Of a DNA stretch of 64,000 nucleotides, positions 22,690 to 34,442 are shown piece after piece (within the stretch, counting starts at the first letter, position 1; the number at the start of each line of letters is the position of its first letter). Origin of the DNA: Vandiemenella viatica (Eukaryota; Arthropoda; Insecta; Orthoptera; Morabidae); NCBI GenBank assembly GCA_031002005.1, contig JARYHS010013630.1, positions 27,061,112 through 27,125,111 of the forward strand. The letters run 5' to 3'. The position numbers were made by a program, and so were the translations under genes. Below the pieces are notes generated by a model. It was not told the DNA's origin. It was given only the letters and a program-made list of their open reading frames with translations, and searched no databases.

Positions 22690-23400
22690 TCGTATGGGAC
22701 CAACAGTCTACAGGAACTATTAGAACTTCTTAATGGGATCAACTAGAAGATTAAATTCACAATGTAGGTGGAGAAGGATGCTCACCTTTGGTTTTTTAGA
22801 CATTCTGATAGAAAAGGTGGATGGAACCTTAGATCATTTGTATATAGAAAACCGGTGCTTACTGACCTCTACCTTAATACAGGCAGCCACCACCATCCAG
22901 CCCAACACAGAACACTACTGCAGATTTTGATTCACCAAGTGCAACTGTATACGATAAATCTAGTTTACCAGTGGAAATGTGTCATCTACACGAAACCTTC
23001 CGCAAGAATAGTTACAGCGAGGCACTAATAAATTCTTTTTACAGAAGATCAGGAAGAAGGAAAATACGATAACGAGACCCATGCTGCTTCGCCTTTCTCC
23101 TTATATCAGAACAACCACAGCAAAGATTGGCAAGATTCTATGAAAATGTGGCATCAAAAATATTTTCCAATCACCAGATTAAAGACGTACTGCACCTGCC
23201 AAAGGATGCTATAGCTCTACGAAAACCCGAAGTATATCGTGTTCCTTGCCAATGCAGAAAAGTGTACATTAGGCAAACCATACAATGCATTAATACTATG
23301 TCCGCCTGGCACAAGTTGTCAAGTCAATAGCTGCCGAGTACAGTGTCAATACGGGACACAACTTTGATTTTAAAGCTATAAAAATCTTCTCACGTATCAA
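22690..23400 (+). pseudogene. Penelope-like element remnant (RT C-terminus plus GIY-YIG)
   Basis: Segments in shifting + strand frames read FLDILIEKVDGTL, YRKPVLTDLYLNTGSHHHPA and, further on, LHLPKDAIALRKPEVYRVPC with YIRQTIQCIN. The first two are the thumb-proximal region of Penelope RT (the YRKPTHTDLYL...SHHHPA signature). The last is a decayed GIY-YIG domain, homologous to that at 17.1 kb (LALRTPGVYCIPC). Several frameshifts and stops are present; termini were not resolved. Confidence 0.8.
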
Positions 23401-25491
23401 ATGGTATTGCATTTTTTTTTTGTAGCTGTCAAAATCCATAGGTCAGCTAAGATGCTGGATTTCAACTAAGCAAGGCCTAGAGCCCATTGAAGCAGACAGT
23501 GGGACAGTAGCGGAATTTGTGAGCAGCCTCAAGATGTTGTTGGAAGGTATGCACCTCTCCCTTGCTTCTGCCAGCAGTCAACAGTTCCTGCCAATAGTTA
23601 ATAACCCCTGCCATGGTTAAAGGTTCCTGCCAGTAGCCAGCTGTTCCCTTCAGTTGTCCAGGTCTAATCAGGAAAAAGGATGATATAGTGGGGACTCTGC
23701 GCAATAAATAAGCACCTCCAACACCCACTGGCAGAGACTATGACCTCTTAAATGTTGTCTTTTATCTACAGACTCATTCTCAAAACGACTCGACAATTGT
23801 GATATATGGATCCGATTTTTAATCTCTTGATGTAATTTTGCATTGATTTTCTATAAACTATAAATTATTCTGATTCTTTTATTACATTTTTACTTGCCGG
23901 GTAATTACATCACTTTTAAAGTATTTCAGTATGAAACTGGGAGCAATGTAAGTTTAAATATATATATATTACTTTTAAAAAAATTCACTCAATGCAAAAT
24001 TTCAATGTTATTAGTTATATTAATAGTTAAAATAGAAATAATATGCCAAGGATTATTTTTACTAAATGTTATAAGGTAGTGGGATTCTACAAGTAGACTA
24101 TCTCCAGTCATTGTTACAATCTGCTAGACTACTGTGACAATTGTATAATTATGGCATGTTAGCATCAGATAAAATCAAGGCAAATATTTGAGAAAAATTT
24201 TCCTGAGTGCTCGAGTGGCACCTTACCGCTGCTCTGTAGTATTACTCTTTGGGTTAGAAATATGCCCTAAAATATGAGAATAATCAATGGCCAAACATCT
24301 GGTGGTCTCCTTGTTGGATATTGTCTCAATCTGAATATCCTAATTATGTTTTATATTTTGTCTATACCAAGCTTTAATAAAACGCTCTTTTTTTTTTTTA
24401 ATAGAAAGGGAGATTTTTAATATTGTTTTACTGATTTTCTCCAACTCGGGTGAGCTCGTGTAGCTAGTATTTTATTATTATTTCAAATGTTTTGGCGGAA
24501 ATGTGCATTTTGTTTATTCAGTATTTCTTTTCCTCTTATATTTTTATTTATCACATTGGCATTGGTCAAATAAGTATCACTCTCCAAAATTGAATGCAGG
24601 ACTACTATCATGATACAGAATATGGGTCTAACACACGTACTCAACATTCAGATACCTTTTTTGTCATTCTGTCTTCAATTTTGATAAGTACTGTGTTTGC
24701 TTTTCATAGACATTTCTGTAATTTTCGAGTTTGTAATCCCATTAATGGCATGTGGTTCTCTAAAGGAATAATTTTAAAAAAATCCAAATGGTGCCCAGCT
24801 TTGATCAGTGATTTTTCATTTACATCAGAACTACTCTCTTATATTTTGAAATTTTCAAGAGGTAGCTCTGGATAAACTGCATTCTATTCCATAAAATGTG
24901 CTATTTAATTGACTTTAATTAACAAATCAGCAGTGATCTACTATTCTCTGATTTGCCATGATGTCTCTGAAATAATACATGAGACAGTTTATAGTTTCAA
25001 AATTTTATCTCGGAAGCAATACATTAATTACATTGATATTCTGTCACAGTTCGTTTACCCTGTCTGAGCTCTTACAGTTTTGCTGTATAAATAGGTTCTT
25101 CTTTGCCACCTGGGAACTCTTGATTGATTAATCTAACTGTATAATTGTTTCCCATTAAAAGAGGGAATAATTTTTCTTTGTACTCGAACAACAAAGTAAG
25201 TTTAATGATGTCGTTTTATTTCAACAGCTAACTACAGTTTCAGAGACAAAAAATTGAGTATCCAAAGAATTCAAGTTCTTTTTAGACAAGGACTACAAAA
25301 TAAAATTTATGTATCTAATTCACTTTTACATCTCTAAAATGTCCACTTAAAACCCTTAACTAATACTTCTAGTGCAACCAAACATTATTTCTGAACGTAA
25401 CAAGTCCTGCTAGACTTATTCACAAGCTAACTATATTATTCTCTTCTCAGAATGCATAACTGTAACAACCAAACATTCTCTAGTAATAACT

Positions 25492-25730
25492 AAGCAAGTG
25501 TGGGTGAGCGGTAACGCTCGGGCCTCGTATTCAGGAGGACATAGCTTTGAATCTCCATCTGGCCGTCCAGATTTTGGTTTTCCTTGGTTTCACCCAAATC
25601 ATTCCAGGCACATGCGGGGACGGTTCGTACAAAAAGGCCATGGATGAATTCCTTCCCATTCCTTGCCCCCAGTCATTTCCAGGCTCCTAAAGACCTCGAG
25701 TTGACGAGGTGCACAGCAAGCAACAAAAAT
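25492..25730 (+). mobile_element. tRNA-derived SINE copy
   Basis: Starts at the GGGTGAGCGGTAACGCTC head and has a decayed B box (GCTTTGAATCTCC). The body includes CCAAATCATTCCAGGCAC and AAAGGCCATGGATG, with the 3' part CTAAAGACCTCGAGTTGACG. An 8-bp TSD TAATAACT lies at 25484-25491 and 25731-25738. The poly(A) is short, suggesting an older insertion. Confidence 0.85.
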
Positions 25731-26739
25731 TAATAACTGAATGTCAATCTAGCTTTAGGGCACTGAATACAGAATAATTTGATCAAATTAGGGATTAATT
25801 TATTATTAATTTAGTTTATCCTGCGTTATTTTCCCATAATCTTCCATTATTCTGTTATCTGTTGATTTAATGAAACCGAAAGGAAAGTTGAAATGCAGAG
25901 TAGAGGCTGAGAAGAGATTGACGGTGTAAGGAATCAATGTTGGCTGATGGGATGGATGTTTTGAAAATCGCAGCCCAAAATTTTTGATTTCTTCATTGCC
26001 TAAATGCTTGTGAACTGTTAATATTTTATTTCCTCCATTTTGCATGGTTGGTATTATTCCATGATTTTTCTGTCTAAAAACTTGAGAAGATTAGAATAAT
26101 ACTCTCCCTTTATTACACTTTTCAGACAAATATGAATTAGTAGAATCCCTAAAGATAACTGCCATACCTTTTCTGGGTATTGGAAATGACTGCTTTTCTG
26201 ACACTTAACAACTGGCCTACACTCGCCGTTAAAATTCTGATGTTAACAAGTGTGTTACCTATTCTAATTCCCTCCCCCCCTCCCATATTGGAGATGACTC
26301 GTGCACAACACACCTCATGTAACAAATCACCTGTCTCCATTGCACTGGTTCCCTTTTGAGCCACACTACTACTAACTAACTTTTAGAATAAAGGATCTCA
26401 CAGGCAAATGTGTTAAACATCGTCACACATATATCTATAAAATTCAATGAAAGGTCTCAAATTTCTGTATTTAATGCTTGAAACAAGGCCGCTCACAAGT
26501 GTGGGCATCCATAGACATGTCTGGACCTGCCTGGGAACTGCTCAAGGCTGCTAAAGCAATTCTATTACACTCTTTGCTGGAAGATGGAGCTAGAGGCAGG
26601 CTCCAAAACGTAGCCTTGTACACGCTATCTTGGTGGAAAACTCGAAGATTTTATACAACTGACTCACCGAGAAAGCCTGCATTCTTTCACTATTACACTC
26701 ATTTCAACAGAGTATTCCAAACAGTGTGCATCGAAAAAC

Positions 26740-27355
26740 CGTGGAGCAATGACATTAAAGTTCTGCTTCAAATTGGGTAAAATTGTGATTGAAACCAATG
26801 AAATGGTGCAAATGTACGGGCAAGATGCAGTGAGTAGAAAATGTGTGTACAGTTGGTTTGCACGCTTTTGTGCTGGCAAGGAATTGGTGGAGGACTAATC
26901 ACGTTTGGCCCGGCCATCCACAAGCATGACAAACGTGACCAGGATCAATTCTTTCTTGATAATAAGTCTTGGTGTTACCAATATGATCCAAAAATGAAAA
27001 ATCAGTGGGATGGCGGTCACATTCTTCCTCATGACAAGCAAATAGCCACATGCAAAAATCTTAGGTGAAGACCATGCTGATCATATTTTTCGACAAAGAG
27101 GGAAACGTTCATAAGTAATTTGTCTCTGATGACCAAATGGTGAATGCTGCATTCTAGCTGAAGGTTCTCAAACGTTTGTTGCAGCATATCTGGCACATTA
27201 GGCCACAGATAATCCAGACCAGAAATTGAGTGCTACTGCACAACAATGCAACATTGCATTCAAGTATTCTTGTATACCAATTTTTTGCTCAGTGTGGTGT
27301 GACTGTTTTGCATCACCAACCCTACTCTCCAGATTTGCTCCTGATAACTTATATA
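26740..27355 (+). pseudogene. Decayed mariner transposase
   Basis: Fragments in several + strand frames follow the mariner order. First comes an N-terminal helix-turn-helix region (FCFKLGKIVIETNEMV, then VYSWFARFCAGKELVED and RPSTSMT). Next is a first catalytic block remnant, NKSWCYQYDPKMK, in place of the usual GDESW(V/C)Y.YDPE. Later come an LLHNNATLHSSILV block, where the catalytic Asp of HHDNAPAH is changed, and YSPDLAPD, the third catalytic Asp region. The multiple stops and lost acidic residues show the element is inactive. TIRs were not identified. Confidence 0.75.
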
Positions 27356-27640
27356 CTTTGTTGGAGGGTAGGGAGGTATTGAGAAAACCTTGAGATATCC
27401 TAAAAGGGAAACTATAACCACAAGGAAAACCACTTGAATAGAAGATTAAGAACAGTTGTGAATAGAAATACACACAAGCATAACCATATATTCATTATTT
27501 GCCTGAACATCTTTGGATTTGGTTTTCTTGTTACTATTACATGATTTAGTACTGTATCATAAATATTTACCTACCATCATGAGCTCATAAAATTTTATGT
27601 ACAGTGGATCAGTATTCACCTAGTTCATCCACATTTCCAG

Positions 27641-27836
27641 CTTGAGTGGCCAACTGCCATTCGTGAAGAATAAGGAATCACTTCTAGAGAATGTAAGAAA
27701 GGGAAACTACGACTTTCCAGAACCAATTTGGAATGGGATTTCTTCGGACGCTATTGATCTGATCAAAAGAATGCTGACAGTGAATCCTTTATTGAGGATA
27801 ACAGTTGATAATATTACAACCCATCCATGGCTTCAG
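27641..27836 (+). CDS. lok: Chk2 (loki) kinase, exon D: C-lobe helices F-I
   Basis: A 196-bp exon after TTTCCAG and before GTTAGT. Its first base completes the Cys codon begun in exon C, giving ILYACLSGQLPF, the counterpart of the LSGYPPF segment of vertebrate Chk2. It then encodes GNYDFPEPIWNGISSDAIDL and LIKRMLTVNPLLRITV, with the conserved Arg of subdomain XI, and ends THPWLQ. Phase 0 at the end. Length and order match the Chk2 C-lobe; no frameshift or stop. Confidence 0.93.
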
Positions 27837-27985
27837 GTTAGTAACTGTTCAGATATTCTGTTTTCCTGAAATTCTAGTCAAATATTACATTTTTGTATCA
27901 TTTGCATTGGCTCTTATTTTTCATTATGTTGATATTTCTTGCATTTGACTGAATAGTATGTATGTAATTGGTTTTATACTTATGA

Positions 27986-28019
<34 letters not shown>

Positions 28020-28060
28020 AGGAAATTTTATTTTTCATCTGTAACCTTATTCTCTTATAG

Positions 28061-28165
28061 GACGAAGTGATGCGTAGAAAAGTGGAGGACATTATGAGAT
28101 CCTCATGTGATGGGAATTGGCCAGATGAGAATATTGAACCAGCAACAAAGAGGCAACGGTGTTAA
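28061..28165 (+). CDS. lok: Chk2 (loki) kinase, terminal exon and stop
   Basis: The exon starts after a TCTTATAG acceptor, separated from exon D by a 224-bp intron containing a long T tract (about 27987-28012) followed by A. It encodes DEVMRRKVEDIMRSS, then a short linker and EPATKRQRC, with TAA at 28163-28165. WLQ|DEVMRRK corresponds to the WLQDEDMKRK of human Chk2. The basic KRQR near the end resembles the C-terminal nuclear-localisation region of Chk2. The visible protein totals about 278 residues, as expected for the kinase domain plus a short tail. Confidence 0.88.
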   Translation, partial: DEVMRRKVEDIMRSSCDGNWPDENIEPATKRQRC

Positions 28166-29440
28166 CTCTTGACAGTTGACACTTTAACCTCTTTTTAGAT
28201 TATTTGTGAGATAAATTGTGATATTTCTGAATCATTTCTGATCAAGTAGATAAGTGTTTGGTAGTAAATATATTTTTTAGTTTATTTGTAATTTTTGTAC
28301 GTGTATTTGCATATTTTGTGCTGAACTTTTCTATGAGAATTGAAATGTTAGTGATACGAGCTCACAAGTATCATCTTTATTACCTATTATTTTTATAATT
28401 AATTCAACTATCCTTATAACTATGTAGTTTATATGGTAGTAACTACAGCATATTTGTGGTAGACGATAAACTAAAACAGACTTATTTTGTTTGTAAATGG
28501 TCGGTTACTTACACTATGTAATTAAGCTTGTGAGTAAAAGAGTACCTGTATACAGTTTGCTACAGACACTAACATACTTTGATATTTTCGAGATATTTTT
28601 TTTTAAATTTATTTATTGTGAGCTGAAATTTTGAAATGTTCAAGAAATTGAGCTATGTAGAATTTTATAGAATTTCTACATAATATATCATTTATTCTTT
28701 ATTTTTCAGAAAGAATAATTGTATAAATTCTAACATAAATCTATGTTATTTGTGTGATATGACTGAAATGTATACTGTGTGTATACCCCATAACTTTCAT
28801 AATTATGTAGTATATTGTTAAATAGTGCCTTTCATATTTGTAAATACTTTTCTGTAATATGCTTTGTTACTGGCTCAGTATTTCATGTTAATTGGGAAGT
28901 TACTTGAATGGTTTCTCTTCTTCCTAATTTCACTGTATCTTTCTCAATTTTTTTTATAACTTAATTTTTCTATAGAAAGGACAAGTCATCCATTTCCATC
29001 TGTTGGAAATTCCATTTTGACTTGAACTAATTGCTGAATCTCTTTTTCCCTGTGCATACTTTTGTAAAAATTATATTTGATAATGAAGCTTTATTCATCT
29101 GAGGATAAGGGAGTAAACTCATTGCTCACAATAGATGAAGGTAAGAATGCCATGACAAACTTAAAAATTTTGGTATGAAGCCTGACAGGAGGGCATGTGG
29201 CAGTAGGATCAGATGTGTGTACACACAGACACTCGTCGTATAGTGAGTGTTCTTGTGTACACATCTGAGCCCCTGCCACATTCCCCCCTCTGCCTTCACC
29301 TGTGGTGAGTGATGCTCCCTATTTTCATTGTCACTATTATTAAATTGTTTTGCTATAAAAGACTGATCTGGTCATCATTTATGTCATGTAAACTGTGCTT
29401 GTTATCATTTTTTGATTGTTATTGTAAAAATAAAATCCAT
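28166..29440 (+). other. lok: Probable Chk2 3' UTR and downstream sequence
   Basis: AT-rich sequence after the stop with no open frame of interest. An AATAAA at 29429-29434, followed by T-rich DNA, is the clearest polyadenylation signal seen, but the true 3' end cannot be decided without transcripts. A 58-bp imperfect palindrome lies at 29210-29267. Confidence 0.35.
29210..29267. repeat. Imperfect palindrome
   Basis: CAGATGTGTGTACACA on the left is mirrored by TGTGTACACATCTG on the right, with GACACTC / GAGTGT inside and a loop of about 10 bp. It can form a stem of about 23 bp. Confidence 0.6.
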
Positions 29441-29641
29441 TGATCGTCTTTATTTATAAAACTTAGCATCATTTTCTACCCACTGCACCATTGCTTTTAT
29501 CTTCCTTTAAAGTGAAGAAAATTCATTGCCACATGATCTACACAAAATCGAGCATTTTCTAAGACAAAAGTAGGAGAGGGTGGGGAGGTTGCAAAAATGG
29601 GCAACTAGATTTGTTTGTAGAAATTGAAATAGAAAACAATA

Positions 29642-29762
29642 AAAAAAAAGTGATATAAAGGAGCTCAGCTGTGATTCGGTGAAGAGTTTGGTTTCATATG
29701 AGGCATACATTGGTGATGCCGGGTGATGGATGACCCACTAGGTCTCGACCACTGATAAAATT
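29642..29762 (+). repeat. 121-bp exact direct repeat, copy 1 (LINE-like)
   Basis: Begins with poly(A) and GTGATATAAAGGAGC and ends GACCACTGATAAAATT. It is identical base for base to 30543-30663. The DNA before it, near 29575-29625, resembles a LINE RT tail (ATRFVCRN), as does GAGGCATACATTGGTGATG within the repeat. Confidence 0.85.
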
Positions 29763-30542
29763 CTATCATTTGACCCATCACTCATTATTATTAGAACTAG
29801 CCAAAAAAAAACGTCAAAAATGACGGGTTTAACGGACTGTTCTGGCAATTGATTTATTTTTGGTTGTTAACCTAAATAGAAATTTTATAAAATAAAGCTC
29901 ACTATGCTGTAATTTCTCGTCCCTTGTGATGTAGCAATAAGTTTGTTGTCAATTTGGTCCAGGTTGCGATTCAGCCTAACTACAATCTTCGCCAATATAG
30001 CCGGTAGAAAATCAAAGCTTCATTCACACGCGAATTTATACATTCCCTTAATCGCATGTCAATGTCATCATGCATCTATACTAATCATGCATCATGCGAT
30101 ACAAACTTGATCCAAAATCTTCACAGTTTCTTACAACTTTCTTATTGCCTATGATGAAGATCGATGTTTTAACGCCTGGCACAGCTTATATTCGGCTGAA
30201 ATAATGACCCCAGTGAAAACGAAGGATGCTAAAAATAAATCTTAACTTCTTACGTCATGTAATATTAGTTTCAGTTGTGGTTTAGGTTGCATAGATCGCA
30301 ACAATTTGGAACTTCTTTCATTCAAACCAAGTAATCATATCACTAAAAAAAGCAGCTAATAATCAATATGACAATTTAAACAAAATTCATACTTCTCTTT
30401 CAGTATTGTAGCAATTCCTTTCTTAGCAATTGTTGAAATAAATTGAATTGTTATAAAATAAATGCAATTCCTATTGCCTGGCGCTATGACAAAAGGTTTC
30501 GGTTGCTATCCTGGTCCAGGTTGCATTTTAAAACTAACCACT
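29763..30542. other. 780-bp repeat-rich spacer between the exact duplicates
   Basis: Non-coding. It contains GGTCCAGGTTGC and CCTAACTACAATCT, motifs shared with 30780-30830, 44520-44560, 48895-48960, 53100-53160 and 63845-63880, pointing to one dispersed non-coding repeat family. Confidence 0.5.
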
Positions 30543-30663
30543 AAAAAAAAGTGATATAAAGGAGCTCAGCTGTGATTCGGTGAAGAGTTTGGTTTCATAT
30601 GAGGCATACATTGGTGATGCCGGGTGATGGATGACCCACTAGGTCTCGACCACTGATAAAATT
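30543..30663 (+). repeat. 121-bp exact direct repeat, copy 2
   Basis: Identical to 29642-29762, with an offset of 901 bp. The sequences on either side differ from those of copy 1. Confidence 0.85.
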
Positions 30664-31162
30664 GATCATCATCGTGATTCATGATATCAAAATGTGACAT
30701 AGTGCTTATGAAACCTGCTTAAATAACTGATAATAACTAAATTCAACATGCTATTGCTGTGATAAGGTTCTTTATTTTTGTCCAGGCTGGATTTCAACCT
30801 AATCACAATCTCGGGTAATACTGCCGCTACAAAATGAAAGCTTTAATCGCATGTGCTTTGATGGTGATGTCATGTATCGCGACATAAGTATAAAATAAGT
30901 TGTTGTAAGAAGTGAATTATCGCAGGAATATATTTATATCCTACAGTTGTTGCTGTACAGATGCTATCTTTGACGTGAATATTTGAATTGGCGGTTTTGT
31001 GTTGTGTTAATTCATAATTTTCATGTTGCTTCACGTCTAACGTAAGCTGCCATTTGCTTTCATGTACACTTTTTCTTAAAAGGTATGACCATAGGAACGT
31101 ATGTGGTAAATTTCAAACGAATAGCACAATTCTTTGGGCCTAGTTTTTATTTTGCCATAGCC

Positions 31163-31244
31163 AATATCACAAAACGAACGTGTGCAGCAGTTTTCCGACC
31201 AATAATATCACAAAACGAACGTGTGCAACAGTTTTCCGACCAAA
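31163..31244. repeat. 41-bp tandem duplication
   Basis: AATATCACAAAACGAACG...TTTTCCGACC occurs twice in tandem with one or two mismatches. Confidence 0.9.
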
Positions 31245-31878
31245 GATACATTACGCAACAACATAAATTTCATCAAAAACATTCAACAAAAAAGAAAGGT
31301 AATAAACCAAAAATCTGCAACGTGATTCAGACCGATATTACAACCTTCGAATAGCTGTCATAGTTACACATTGCGGAAATACGTAATAGCCTCAGTAATA
31401 TTACTCAGTGAAATAAAAGAAGATTAAAATAAATCTGATAAACTTACATTATTAATTGTAGTGTAGGCTGCACAATTCGAGATGAGTGGGCAACTATTTC
31501 GGTTCAAATGAATTAATAATTTCAGTAATAGGGTACAGTTTAAATTATTTTGAAAAAAAGCTAAATTATTCATGCCCTCTGCCGTAGCGTCAAATGCCAG
31601 TTGTATTTCTGATCCATCTTAAGTAATACTTTAACCAAATTTTTCTCAGCATTGATGCTCGAAATACAAAGCTTTTATCTTACAACAATATCTATGAACA
31701 AAGATTAAGGAATACTTCAATATATCAAAAGAATATTATGTAAATATAAGCATCTAATGATTGATATATCGATTTTAACGCAATACATACTTTTATTTCA
31801 GTGTTCTGTGAGTTAATTTATTCACTGTTGCTTGGAAATGATATTAAATAACGTGCACTCCCACAAATAATATCGTAA

Positions 31879-31933
31879 GCGTGACGTCGTATCGCAACGT
31901 CATAGCTTGACGTCACCGCGTGACATGACGTAG
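31879..31933. promoter_or_regulatory. Cluster of TGACGT (CRE-like) motifs
   Basis: Four or five TGACGT/ACGTCA half or full sites occur within about 55 bp, including TTGACGTCACC, which contains a near-palindromic TGACGTCA core. Such sites bind CREB/ATF-type bZIP factors in animals. They may also be a transposon-internal repeat. No adjacent gene was recognised. Confidence 0.3.
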
Positions 31934-32364
31934 GTGCTACACACTACATCTTGTCTATTATACTAATAGATTATCATCATTTAACTAGTAATAATTTTAA
32001 CAAATTTCCTCCAAATTTATTTATTGTTCACTTTAGCACACTAGTCCTTTTGTTATAATTATTAATTTTGTCATCGCCTGTGATATATATTTCTTGAGAT
32101 ATCGATAGTTCACTTCTCAACAGTTCACCTCCTCCCACACCCTGTCTTCCACTACCTAACCAGTCATGTAAACTTCGACGTGTGCACACCTCCAGAACCA
32201 TATGGCTCATTCTCTATCACATGGATAAGGTATTGGACCAAAATATTGTATATATTCATCACATTTTTCACTTGCCACAGCCTTCAACTTTAATGAGTCA
32301 TTTTCCGTATTCTTTGTTATTTGTATTGCCTAAAGCCATATCTTTTTTCCTTAGTATCATTAAA

Positions 32365-32775
32365 ATGAGGTACAGAATACACAACAGCATGTGGATATTT
32401 ATTTCAGCCATTTAATTATCTCCATATTTTCGCTACCTTATATACTGACAGTGTCGTTCTTGCATGTGGTCCGAAGTGGATAGTGTTAGGTCACACGGGA
32501 CCATCAAATTTCTTCTAACTGACATGCAATTACAAGCTGAAAAAATTTAGGTCTGCAGTACCTAGACTTACTGGTGTCACACAGGATTTTCCATGCAAGT
32601 AACAGTTTGTATTGTTTTGAAAAAAGTTGTAGAGATTCGGAATTCCCACGTGTCACCACACAGCACGTTGGTAATATAGTGCTAATTTTGTTTTGTCAGG
32701 TGAATTTCGGTTTAACTTGAATATAGTACTCAGTGAAGTGTTATGTGAGATTCAACATGTGGTATGAGGATCCAA
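32365..32775. repeat. Diverged ~410-bp dispersed repeat, copy 1
   Basis: Shares, in order, GAGGTACAGAATACACAACAGC, TTAATTATCTCC, GTACCTAGA and ATAGT(A/G)CTC(A/G)(C/G)TGAAGT with 34032-34442, with about 70% similarity by eye. No TIR or coding frame. Confidence 0.6.
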
Positions 32776-33339
32776 ACAGGCAGAAATGAATTCCTGTAAT
32801 TTATGGATTCTCGCTAATGATTAATACTAATACTGGTCATGAGAACTTTAAACTTTCAGTTGCAAAAATTCCTTTCCCTTGTTAAGTCCCCTCCATAACT
32901 TCATTAGGATTATTCCAGCACACACACACACTCCGTCATAGTATGGAGACCGTGTCTAATGATTTTGTTCGGAGATTATATTTTTATGGTTTCTGCTGCA
33001 CACATTTCAAAACTACTGGAAGGGTTGTGTAATTAATTCTGTCAACATTTGCATAGTTCACCATTTCAAATTATTTTAGAAGTCCTCGGTTGTTTTTTGA
33101 TTATTTTCGTTGCACCTCTTTGTTCATATTCTTTATCAAGCAAAATAACATCTTTATCAATATTCGGGAATAAATGTCCAGTTAGTGATCCTTTGTTCTA
33201 ACACAAAACATTGAATCGAAACATTGTTGTTTCTCGCTTTGATTTAACGATTTCAAATATTTTTTGACCACGCCTTGTATAGGTCGATGCAGAGATAGAA
33301 CAAATCAAGTGGAAAATTTCTTCATTTAAGGAATTCGTG

Positions 33340-33397
33340 TCAGAAAATAGATGGAATCAATTCAGTGTTAAGGTTTGCTGAAGATAAAGTAAAGGGT

Positions 33398-33444
<47 letters not shown>

Positions 33445-33640
33445 CTGGCGAAATGGTCCCATTTGTACAGCTGCGCAAGTTAATAGAACTGGCTTTGTGT
33501 CTTCCTGGTAGTAATGTATTTCCTCAATGAACTTGATGTGTACATCACACATATCCAGATTGAGTACAGAAACAGATAAAGCTATGTTAGCCATATCAAC
33601 AAACTTTTCCATGACGTGGCAAGAATTTTCAGGCAAGCTC
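33340..33640 (-). other. Unrecognised - strand open frame ending in a poly(A) run
   Basis: A frame of about 98 codons reads MEKFVDMANIALSVS and VKFIEEIHYYQ-like text and is then interrupted by a run of about 30 T (33402-33436) that reads as poly-Lys on the - strand. I do not recognise the family. The poly(A) downstream of the frame fits a retroposed fragment, but no TSD was established. Confidence 0.25.
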
Positions 33641-34031
33641 GGGACTCAAGATCTTTTCAAGAACAACTTATTCGGCCTTCAAGTAGGGTGAATGGGTGAG
33701 CGCATCATACGGTAGTAATACGCGGAGGTCCTACAAGTCGGACCGCGAATATGCTTCATATGCTCGTAAATTCATGCTCGGGTAATATTACTGTTGAATT
33801 CATTGTTACTTTACAGTATCGTAAGAAAAGAAACAACCACGTTGCTAGCCAAACAACGATGGGGCGATTTTCATATAAAGAGAAAAAAGTAAGCTAGGTA
33901 TATTGCAATGTAAACAAAATGTCCGCTATACTTCCACATTAAAAGTTGCCGAAGCGGATGTAGGATTTCATGCGAAAGTTCCACTTTAGCGGATGAGGAG
34001 CTCCGTTACATCCCTATTTGTCCGAGCTGAA

Positions 34032-34442
34032 ATAAGGTACAGAACACACAACAGCATGAGGATATTAATTTCCGTCATTTAATTATCTCCGTATGTAGTT
34101 TAGATATCCGCTATACTAATAATGTTGTAGATGCGTGTGACTTGAATTCATTGTGTTGCATGCAGCTGGCACATTTGTGACGGGGCATTACAATTCTAAA
34201 AACATTAGACATGCCGTACCTAGAATCATATTCACTTGCAAATGTAACCTGGAATTTTCCAAGAAAGTGACACGTATTGTTTCGACGGTTTGAAATAAAG
34301 CTGTTTTCAGTAAGATCGCCCGCGCTTGACCCCACTGCTCGTTGAAAAAATATTTCTAACTTTGTTCTGTCAAGTGGATTTCATTGTAACTTTAATTATA
34401 GTGCTCGCTGAAGTATTATTTCAAGTTCAAACTGTGCTATGA
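34032..34442. repeat. Diverged ~410-bp dispersed repeat, copy 2
   Basis: Direct copy of 32365-32775, with similar start (AAGGTACAGAACACACAACAGC) and end (TCAAACTGTGCTATG). Confidence 0.6.

Larger units (their letters stand above)
20235..27640 (+). other. lok: Chk2 intron (about 7.4 kb)
   Basis: The intron is bounded by GTGAGT at 20235 and TTTCCAG ending at 27640. It contains an AAT microsatellite (20425), a LINE tail on the - strand (21480), a PLE reverse-transcriptase remnant (22690), a SINE (25492) and a mariner remnant (26740). Between these (20460-21470, 21690-22680, 23410-25480, 25740-26730) I see only AT-rich non-coding DNA. Confidence 0.7.
30664..32364. other. Non-coding dispersed repeat region
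   Basis: AT-rich with short chance frames only. It includes another copy of the CCAGGCTGG...CCTAATCACAATCTCGG...GCCGCTACAAAAT motif (about 30782-30835), a 41-bp tandem duplication (31163) and a TGACGT-rich stretch (31879). Confidence 0.5.

Noticed and set aside
28061..28165. Processed (intronless) Chk2 pseudogene
   Set aside because: All exon borders carry consensus splice sites and there are real introns, so this is the genuine gene structure.
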